This document shows positions 58,043 to 64,000 of a stretch of DNA of 64,000 nucleotides, one piece after another. Numbering within the stretch: position 1 is the first letter of the stretch; each line of letters begins with the position of its first letter. The stretch lies in contig NZ_JACVAB010000006.1 of NCBI RefSeq assembly GCF_014851585.1, positions 124,001 through 188,000 on the forward strand, given 5' to 3'. A program made the translations under genes and the position numbers. The notes below the pieces were generated by a model, which ran no database searches, was not told where the DNA came from, and saw only the letters and a list, made by a program, of their open reading frames with translations. Origin of the DNA: Agrobacterium sp. AGB01. Its GTDB lineage: Bacteria > Pseudomonadota > Alphaproteobacteria > Rhizobiales > Rhizobiaceae.

Positions 58043-58456
58043 CTAGTCGGGAACGTCGTTGGCAGTATTGATGAACTTATCCAGTTCACGACGCTCTTTT
58101 TTGGTCGGCCGCCCTGCTCCCGGCTCCCGTACCGCCTGCTCAAGCGGGGTCAACCGCGTCGTCTTTTCACGGGGTGGCGTCAGGTCATCATAGAGGAGTT
58201 TGGCTTCCTCATAAGGTCCGCGTCTGTCACCAGCGGACTTCACGACAAGAATACGATCCATTCGGTCGAAGCTGATTTCCAGCTTGTCACCCGGCTTCAC
58301 CATATGGCTTGCCTGCCGGATGACTGTTCCGTTGACACGCACATGGCCGGACTGGACATGGTTTTGCGCGATTGAACGGGATTTCGCCATGCGAGCGAAG
58401 AACAGCCATTTGTCGATGCGCTGGCGCGCGTGCTGACCTGACTGTTCTTCGTCCAT
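58043..58456 (-). CDS. S4-domain RNA-binding protein (Hsp15/HslR-like)
   Basis: A 137-residue protein with an S4 RNA-binding domain at residues 12-75: QRIDKWLFFARMAKSRS, VQSGHVRVNGTVI, KPGDKLEI. The C-terminus is basic and charged. E. coli Hsp15 (HslR) of this type binds stalled 50S subunits carrying nascent chains. The start is 4 bases after the helicase stop, so the two are coupled and may act together on RNA. Confidence 0.92.
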   Translation of the reverse strand: MDEEQSGQHARQRIDKWLFFARMAKSRSIAQNHVQSGHVRVNGTVIRQASHMVKPGDKLEISFDRMDRILVVKSAGDRRGPYEEAKLLYDDLTPPREKTTRLTPLEQAVREPGAGRPTKKERRELDKFINTANDVPD

Positions 58457-58460
58457 GAGC

Positions 58461-61400
58461 TTATTTCTTCATTTGTTCCTTGAGCGCAGCGAGCTTCGCG
58501 AAAGGTGAATCCGGATCCAGCGGCTTCTCCTTGCGCGGTGGCTTGGATTCGAAACGCTGCGACTGCGGCTTTCCGCCACGGTCATTGCGATCGTTCTTGT
58601 CCTTGCGCTCGCCACGGTCGTTGCGGTTGCCACGATCTGGTCTTTGACCACCATCACGCTTGCGTTCACCATCACGATTGTTTTCGCGATTGCCATCACG
58701 GCCGGCAGCGGCACGATTGCGGTCACGACCTTCGCCACCTTCGTTGCGACGTTCACCCTGACCACGGGACTGCCCGTGACCTTGACGGCGGTTGTCGTTA
58801 CGCTGGTTTTCATTACGGCCACCTGGACGCCACAACAAAACCGGCTTTGGTTCGGCTGCTTCAACAGACGCTTCAGACGACTGGGGCGCTTCGGCAGATG
58901 CCACCGCCTCTTCCGCTACAGCCTTGGTTTCTTCGGCAGAAACCTCGTGTTCAACCGCGTCAGCGTCATGCTCGTCACCAGCGTCTTCGCCAACTGGCGC
59001 TTCAGCGGAAGCAGAAGTCTGACCACTCTGGCCTGCCAGGAAGGTCGCAGCATCTTCAGCGCTTACCTGATCTGCACGATAACCAAGACCCTTGAGGATT
59101 TCTTCCATGTCATCCAGCGTAGCGCCGAGAATGGAAAGCATACCCGTAGTCGTGGTGAAACGACGGCCATCATAAGCGCCCTCAGGACGAGGCTGTGCGC
59201 CGGGCTTCCACTGCAGCAACGGACGGATGATATCCGCCAAACGCTCCAGAATGTCGATACGAACCGCGCGCTTTCCCAGGAAACGGAAACCGGCCAGCTT
59301 GTAGAACATGCGGTCGAAGCTCGGGTCAGTGACTACAGACGTACGACCAGCAGCCAGAACCGGGATAAGATCGCCATAACCGGCATTGCCGAGACCATCG
59401 TTCTTGAGCGCCCAAAGCAGGGTCACAAGTTCGGCTGGTGCTGGCTTCAAAAGCGCCGGCAGGAAAATGTGATAGGCGCCAAAACGCACGCCGTAACGGC
59501 GCATGGATGCGCGCGCGTCCTGATCGAGCGACTTGACCTCTTCGGCCACGTCGCGACGGAACAGCACACCAAGGTTTTCGACCAGCTGGAAAGCCAGCCC
59601 CTTCGCCAGTCCCTGCAAATCTTCAGCGCGGGAAATATCATCCAGCGGCTTGAGGATCGTCGCAATCTGGTGATTGACGAAACGTTCGATACGGGCAACG
59701 GCGTGTTCACGCGCATTTCCGTTCAACTGTTCATCAGCCAGCATAATGACACGTGGCTTCATGATATTGTCGCCGGCAGCAAGTCGGGCAACAGGCTCAC
59801 CGAGCCAACGCACCGCACCATCCGAGCCAAGCGCCAGATCATTATTGCCACTGGCATGCAGACGGGCAGCACGCGCCTCATATTCGAGGGCAAGCGCCTT
59901 CTGCGCAGCCGACTGCACGGCCTTGGCATCTGGACCTTCGGTTCCGCTTATTGGCGTAAACCGGAATCCCGCCAATTGACCGACGTGATGTCCTTCAACG
60001 AAGACATCACCATTCACACTGATTTCAGCTTCAAGCATCGCATTCTCTCTCAGGCGCTTCATGAGCACAGATGTCCTGCGATCTACAAAGCGTTTCGTCA
60101 ACCTTTCATGTAGCGCATCGGACAATCGATCCTCGATTTCCCGCGTCTTTTCTTGCCAGTGTGTCGGATCGGCAAGCCATCCGGGACGGTTGGATACATA
60201 CGTCCATGTTCGTATCTGCGCAATCCGTGCCGACAGCGTATCTATTTCGCCATCGGTTCGGTCAGCCCTGCGCACCTGCTCGGCCATGAAATCTTCATTC
60301 ACCGTGCCGCGACGAACGAGATCGAAATAGAGTGTCGAAATCAGATCGGCATGCTGGGCAGGTGTGATTCGCCGGTAGTCAGGCAGTGCACATGCTTCCC
60401 ATAGCCGTTCCACTCTCTCCGGGGTAGTGGTGAGATCAATGATTTCCGGATAACGGGCAAGATAATCAAGCGCCTGCTGGTCCACAGCAGGCAAAGCACG
60501 CGACAAGCCTTGAAGAGCAGGCGCCACTTCGAGGCTTGAGCGCAGATTTCCAATCGAGGAATAGTCAAGCGCCTTGCTGCGCCACTGCAAAACCTTCACC
60601 GCATCGAATTCATGCGCTTCGATGCGTTCCACCAACTCTTCATCGAAAGGTTCGACGCGACCGGTGACACCAAAAGTGCCATCACGCAAATGACGGCCAG
60701 CACGACCGGCGATCTGCCCCAGTTCTCCGGGGTTCAGATTACGGAACTGATAACCGTCGAACTTGCGGTCCTGGGCAAAAGCAACGTGGTCAACGTCCAG
60801 GTTGAGGCCCATGCCAATGGCATCGGTCGCAACAAGATACTCCACATCACCCGCCTGGTATAAACCGACCTGCGCATTACGTGTGCGGGGAGACAGAGCG
60901 CCCATAACCACGGCAGCACCACCACGCTGACGTTTTATCAGCTCGGCAATCGCATAAACTTCATCCGCAGAGAATGCGACAATCGCCGAGCGTTGCGGCA
61001 GACGGGTGATTTTTTTCTGCCCGGCATAAAAAAGCTGTGACAGGCGTGGACGCTCAACGATGGTGATACCGGGAAGCAGTTTTTGCAGAATAGGCCGCAT
61101 GGTACCGGCACCGAGGAAAAGTGTTTCCTGCCGTCCGCGCAGATGCAGAAGGCGGTCGGTAAAAATATGCCCGCGCTCCAGATCGCCAGCCAGCTGGACT
61201 TCGTCGATGGCGACAAAAGACGCGTTGGTTTCTCGTGGCATTGCTTCCACGGTACAAACCGAAAAACGCGCCTTGGGCGGCGAAATTTTCTCTTCGCCTG
61301 TCACCAGCGCGACATTGGCCACGCCGACCTTCTCGACCAGACGTGTGTAAACCTCACGTGCGAGCAGACGCAAAGGCAGACCAATGATACCGCTGCCATG

Positions 61401-61502
61401 CGCAACCATGCGCTCAATCGCATAGTGCGTTTTGCCGGTATTGGTGGGTCCGAGTACGGCGGTTACGCCGCGCCCGCTCAAGATCATTGGTTGAAAATTC
61501 AA
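58461..61502 (-). CDS. SUV3-like RNA/DNA helicase with basic RG-rich tail
   Basis: A 1013-residue superfamily-2 helicase. Residues 1-350 carry motif I GPTNTGKTHYAIERM, the SUV3-type motif II DEVQ, motif V ATDAIGMGLNLD and motif VI QIAGRAGRH. The middle (350-800) matches the SUV3-like region. From about 800 it turns low-complexity: an acidic Glu/Ala part and then over 100 residues of Arg/Gly/Asn/Asp-rich repeats, ending KLAALKEQMKK. Mitochondrial SUV3 works in RNA turnover; the same is inferred here. ATG 61502 is used; the 726 bases upstream are non-coding. Confidence 0.93.
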   Translation of the reverse strand: MNFQPMILSGRGVTAVLGPTNTGKTHYAIERMVAHGSGIIGLPLRLLAREVYTRLVEKVGVANVALVTGEEKISPPKARFSVCTVEAMPRETNASFVAIDEVQLAGDLERGHIFTDRLLHLRGRQETLFLGAGTMRPILQKLLPGITIVERPRLSQLFYAGQKKITRLPQRSAIVAFSADEVYAIAELIKRQRGGAAVVMGALSPRTRNAQVGLYQAGDVEYLVATDAIGMGLNLDVDHVAFAQDRKFDGYQFRNLNPGELGQIAGRAGRHLRDGTFGVTGRVEPFDEELVERIEAHEFDAVKVLQWRSKALDYSSIGNLRSSLEVAPALQGLSRALPAVDQQALDYLARYPEIIDLTTTPERVERLWEACALPDYRRITPAQHADLISTLYFDLVRRGTVNEDFMAEQVRRADRTDGEIDTLSARIAQIRTWTYVSNRPGWLADPTHWQEKTREIEDRLSDALHERLTKRFVDRRTSVLMKRLRENAMLEAEISVNGDVFVEGHHVGQLAGFRFTPISGTEGPDAKAVQSAAQKALALEYEARAARLHASGNNDLALGSDGAVRWLGEPVARLAAGDNIMKPRVIMLADEQLNGNAREHAVARIERFVNHQIATILKPLDDISRAEDLQGLAKGLAFQLVENLGVLFRRDVAEEVKSLDQDARASMRRYGVRFGAYHIFLPALLKPAPAELVTLLWALKNDGLGNAGYGDLIPVLAAGRTSVVTDPSFDRMFYKLAGFRFLGKRAVRIDILERLADIIRPLLQWKPGAQPRPEGAYDGRRFTTTTGMLSILGATLDDMEEILKGLGYRADQVSAEDAATFLAGQSGQTSASAEAPVGEDAGDEHDADAVEHEVSAEETKAVAEEAVASAEAPQSSEASVEAAEPKPVLLWRPGGRNENQRNDNRRQGHGQSRGQGERRNEGGEGRDRNRAAAGRDGNRENNRDGERKRDGGQRPDRGNRNDRGERKDKNDRNDRGGKPQSQRFESKPPRKEKPLDPDSPFAKLAALKEQMKK

Positions 61503-61670
61503 CGTACTGTCCGTGCGATGGTCATGCCTGTCGCTTCACCGGACGACAATCCGCCAGAAGCATGGACTCAACACATGGCGATGAGCAGCGACAAAGGCAA
61601 GGAATGTTTGCAGTAAAGCGCATTTTTCCATGTCCGCAACCGTTTCGAATCCGGGAAAACAATGCCGGAA

Positions 61671-61755
61671 TTAACATTTGGAACAGCGTGCGAACGAATC
61701 AGCGACGAATCGCTGACTCAATGAGATTCAGGGTTTGTTCACCGCAACATATGGT
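61671..61755 (+). repeat. 85-bp imperfect direct repeat, copy 1
   Basis: Aligns without gaps to 61929-62013 (offset 258), about 58 of 85 positions identical by eye. Conserved blocks: TTAACnTTTGGA, GAACGAATC, GACGAATC, GGTTTGTTC and ACATAT. Within it CGAATC recurs at 61695 and 61706, an 11-bp period. Confidence 0.75.
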
Positions 61756-61928
61756 TTCCAAATCGACGACCTACACGACATGCTGAATCCGGTTAAGAAC
61801 ACGCGACGCATTTGAGCGGGCTTTCATTTACCTTCGTAAACAGATTGTTAAAATTTGAATGGATAACATATAAATGTCTGAAAAATAATAATAATTTTCA
61901 AATTTTTCTGAAACACGATATCGACGCA

Positions 61929-62013
61929 TTAACCTTTGGAGTAAATGGAGAACGAATCGCTGACGAATCACAGACATCGATACTTTCCCGGTTTGTTCTC
62001 CACCACATATTGT
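61929..62013 (+). repeat. 85-bp imperfect direct repeat, copy 2
   Basis: Second copy of the repeat at 61671-61755. CGAATC recurs at 61953 and 61964 with the same 11-bp period and the same distance from the TTAAC box. Confidence 0.75.
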
Positions 62014-62042
62014 GGAATAACGGTTTGCTAACCATACGATTA

Positions 62043-62051
62043 TGTGGATAA
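62043..62051 (-). promoter_or_regulatory. DnaA-box match
   Basis: TGTGGATAA on the plus strand is the complement of the consensus DnaA box TTATCCACA, a perfect 9-base match. Near-matches occur at 61860 (TGGATAAC) and 62011 (TGTGGAATAAC). Confidence 0.45.
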
Positions 62052-62161
62052 CGCAAACTGCTGACGCGCAATTTCATCGCAGCGTTAACATTTGAAGGGT
62101 AGCGGGCAGTGGTAAAACCGAAAGGGGTTTTCGAGACGACACCCGAGTGATGTCCAAATGC

Positions 62162-62189
62162 AAAAAGACGGCTCAACTGAGCCGTCTTT
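62162..62189 (-). terminator. Rho-independent terminator of the UbiH-like gene
   Basis: AAAGACGGCTC/GAGCCGTCTTT (62164-62174 and 62179-62189), loop of 4, followed on the minus strand by TTTTTG; located 40 bases after the gene's stop. Confidence 0.92.
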
Positions 62190-62228
62190 GACATCAAACA
62201 TCATCACTTTTTGTGCGAAGGAAACCCC

Positions 62229-63443
62229 TTAAAGCGGCTGTCCTGCCAGAAGTTTCGGGCTGCTTTCACCCGCCAGACCCGCTGCCTGATCGATGAAATA
62301 AGACTTCAAAGCTGGCAGTCGGTCGACGAGCCCCAGTCCCAGATCACGCACAACGCGGATTGGCGTGCTGTCATTCGAGAACAGGCGGTTGAGCACATCG
62401 GTGGTTATGCCCATGCGAAGCGTATCGAACCGGCGCCATGCCTGATAACGCTCCAGAACATTCAGCGAGCCGATGTCGAGGCCCAGCCGATCTGCTTCAA
62501 CGATCGATTCGGCCAGTGCCGCTACATCCTTATAACCAAGGTTCAGGCCCTGGCCTGAGATTGGATGAATACCATGCGCCGCATCGCCCGCGAGCGCGAA
62601 GCGCGGCGCAACGAAAGCTCTGGCAAGCGTGAGACCAAGAGGAAACGCCCGACGAGGACCAACAGCACGGACAGAACCAAGCTTGTGCCCAAAGCGGCGT
62701 TCAAGTTCTTCATCAAACAGGAAGTCATCGGATGCGACCAGTTTGTCGGCGTCGGCGCGACGCTCGGTCCACACAAGCGATGAACGATTGCCTTTGAGCG
62801 GCAGTACAGCAAATGGTCCGGATGGCAGGAAATGCTCTTCAGCCACACCATTATGTGGGCGCTCATGTTCTACCGTCGTGACAATGCCGGATTGATCATA
62901 GTCCCAGCGAACCGTCTTGATACCGGCCATATCGCGCAGAGAGGATCGAACGCCGTCACAGGCGATCAACAGTCTGGCCTCGAGAGCATTACCATCGGAC
63001 AGGCTGATGCTGGTGCTCTGGGCACCGGTAACAAAACCGGACACCGTGAGACCGTGGCGAATGGAAATGCCGAGACGATCACAAAGGCCTCTCAGCGCAC
63101 CGACGATCGCGACATTGGGGATCATATGCGCAAAGGGACGTCCGTCTTCCACTTCACCATCAAAAGTCAGGAATACCGGGCGCACCGGGTCTGTCGTCTT
63201 GGAGTCCGTCACGATCATCTTGCGGATAGGCTCAGCCTCCGGTTCGATCTCGTGCCAGATGCCGAACACGTCGAGCATACGGGTTGCAGCAGAGATAATT
63301 GCCGAAGCGCGCATGTCTTTTTTCCAGACGTCCTGAGGTGCTGCCTCAACGATCTCAACCTGCATATGCGGAGCCGCTTGCTTGATGGCGACAGCAACGG
63401 CAAGTCCGACATATCCGCCCCCGGCAATCACCACATCCAGCAT
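62229..63443 (-). CDS. UbiH/UbiF/VisC-family FAD-dependent hydroxylase
   Basis: A 404-residue flavin monooxygenase, probably in ubiquinone ring hydroxylation. FAD-binding motif VVIAGGGYVGLAVAVA at the start, the DG motif LLIACDGVRSSLRD and the GD motif FALAGDAAHGIHPISGQGLNLGYKD are intact. Which ring position it acts on cannot be read; alphaproteobacterial UbiL is one possibility. ATG 63443 has AGGAG 10 bases upstream; the frame runs to 63482 without a better start. Divergent from tesB. Confidence 0.92.
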   Translation of the reverse strand: MLDVVIAGGGYVGLAVAVAIKQAAPHMQVEIVEAAPQDVWKKDMRASAIISAATRMLDVFGIWHEIEPEAEPIRKMIVTDSKTTDPVRPVFLTFDGEVEDGRPFAHMIPNVAIVGALRGLCDRLGISIRHGLTVSGFVTGAQSTSISLSDGNALEARLLIACDGVRSSLRDMAGIKTVRWDYDQSGIVTTVEHERPHNGVAEEHFLPSGPFAVLPLKGNRSSLVWTERRADADKLVASDDFLFDEELERRFGHKLGSVRAVGPRRAFPLGLTLARAFVAPRFALAGDAAHGIHPISGQGLNLGYKDVAALAESIVEADRLGLDIGSLNVLERYQAWRRFDTLRMGITTDVLNRLFSNDSTPIRVVRDLGLGLVDRLPALKSYFIDQAAGLAGESSPKLLAGQPL

Positions 63444-63527
63444 AATCAAACTCCTGCATTCTTGAGAATATTGCCCCGGCACTATAGACCATGGAAATCC
63501 ATCTTCCTACAGCAGGAGCAAAGCTGA

Positions 63528-64000
63528 ATGACGATTGATTCCGATCCGACGGAAAAATCCGCCATGCACAAACTGGTTGAAACACTCGATCTGGAAAAGC
63601 TTGAGGAGAACCTGTTTCGTGGCACGAGCCCGCAAATAGGGTGGCAACGGGTTTTCGGCGGACAGGTCATCGCTCAGGCTCTGGTGGCGGCACATCGCAC
63701 CGTCGATGCAGATCGGTTCATCCATTCACTGCATGCCTATTTCATGCGACCCGGTGACCCCTCGGTGCCGATCATCTATCAGGTTGAACGCATCCGGAAC
63801 GGCTCCAGCTTCAATACCCGCCGTGTCGTCGCGATCCAGCACGGCGAGCCGATTTTCTCGATGTCGGCTTCGTTCCAGATCGAGGAAGAAGGTTACGACC
63901 ATCAAATGCCAGCACCAAAGGTTCCAGCACCGGAATCGCTTCTCAGCGAAACCCAATTGCAGGAAGCCTTTTTGGCAAAAGCGCCGCCGATGATCCGCAA
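63528..64000 (+). CDS. tesB: Acyl-CoA thioesterase II (5' part; runs off the window)
   Basis: The frame is open from ATG 63528 (AGGAG 10 bases upstream) to the window end, 157 codons. The N-terminal hot-dog domain is visible: LEENLFRGTSP, WQRVFGGQVIAQALVAAHRTV, HSLHAYFMRPGDPSVPIIYQVERIRNG in part and FSMSASFQIEEEG. This is the TesB family, which cleaves medium- and long-chain acyl-CoA. The second hot-dog repeat and the stop lie beyond the window. Confidence 0.93.
   Translation, partial: MTIDSDPTEKSAMHKLVETLDLEKLEENLFRGTSPQIGWQRVFGGQVIAQALVAAHRTVDADRFIHSLHAYFMRPGDPSVPIIYQVERIRNGSSFNTRRVVAIQHGEPIFSMSASFQIEEEGYDHQMPAPKVPAPESLLSETQLQEAFLAKAPPMIR

Larger units (their letters stand above)
61503..62228. 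other. 726-bp intergenic region, AT-rich with repeats
   Basis: No gene is supported on either strand; short frames here look like chance. It has an AT-rich tract at 61841-61930, four TTAA-type boxes (TTAACATTTG 61671, TTAAAATTTG 61848, TTAACCTTTG 61929, TTAACATTTG 62085), an 85-bp imperfect repeat, an 11-bp-phased repeat and a DnaA-box match. It must also hold the helicase promoter. It ends with the terminator of the UbiH-like gene. Confidence 0.65.

Noticed and set aside
58644-60113. 489-codon plus-strand frame
   Set aside because: Antisense to the helicase; the threonine-rich start mirrors the repetitive RG/ND tail.
61503-62228. Definite chromosomal origin
   Set aside because: Only one perfect DnaA box is present, no full CtrA site was seen, and hemE/parAB-type neighbours are missing; kept as a finding only.
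1-64000. tRNA genes, CRISPR array, insertion sequences or prophage
   Set aside because: Gaps were read for cloverleaf, regularly spaced repeats, transposase or integrase sequence; none was found.

Overview
The window is core chromosome of an alphaproteobacterium of the order Rhizobiales (Hyphomicrobiales), most likely the Brucella/Ochrobactrum/Pseudochrobactrum group. The evidence is the family-typical proteins (ispZ-DUF2585, DUF2794, IalB-like, UPF0314, NAD-dependent 180-kDa glutamate dehydrogenase, CarD/CdnL, PhaR), a CenR/OtpR-type regulator followed by a cyclic-nucleotide-binding protein, and a moderately high G+C content. The genus cannot be fixed from the sequence alone. I found no rRNA, tRNA, CRISPR array, insertion sequence or prophage. 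About 58 protein genes are supported, including one (ccmD, 58 codons) below usual ORF cut-offs and two cut by the window edges.

Layout. 0-1.8 kb: end of an ECF sigma factor, its RskA-type anti-sigma factor and a secreted fasciclin protein. 1.8-4.7 kb: a TrpX/YbbF-like ABC importer on the minus strand. 4.9-9.0 kb: rlmN, an IalB-like protein, DUF1232, pterin dehydratase, a low-molecular-weight phosphatase and thpR. 9.1-13.0 kb: tesA divergent from an ABC exporter pair. 13.0-18.6 kb: a Bax-inhibitor-like gene with a structured leader, DUF2794, DUF1223 and acnA. 18.9-21.8 kb: the cytochrome c maturation operon ccmABCDG. 21.9-29.4 kb: a diguanylate cyclase and the minus-strand operon dapF-mtaB-ftsY-ispZ-DUF2585, then a Tat-like metallo-hydrolase. 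29.6-35.1 kb: ffh, chorismate mutase, rpsP, rimM, trmD, a TauE/SafE permease and rplS. 35.3-42.4 kb: cenR, a CNBD protein, xthA, a LolA-like protein, ftsK, an L,D-transpeptidase and carD. 43-49.2 kb: NAD-glutamate dehydrogenase and an MFS permease. 49.3-52.3 kb: phaR/phaA and the iron-storage pair bfd-bfr. 52.4-57.5 kb: YggS, leuS, lptE, holA. 57.5-64 kb: fdxA, an S4 protein, a SUV3-like helicase, a 726-bp repeat-bearing gap, a UbiH-like hydroxylase and the start of tesB.

The genes mostly serve translation and membrane targeting (SRP system, r-proteins, tRNA/rRNA modification, LeuRS), envelope assembly (LptE, LolA-like, FtsK, L,D-transpeptidase, CenR), respiration and redox (ccm, acnA, gdh, ferredoxin) and carbon or iron storage (PHB, bacterioferritin). 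No obviously new protein system stands out. The most interesting signals are non-coding: a repeat-rich, AT-rich gap at 61.5-62.2 kb with helically phased 11-mers and a DnaA-box match; a possible RBS-masking switch ahead of carD; structured leaders ahead of the ybhL-like gene and ffh; and an iron-control-like dyad ahead of bfd-bfr.
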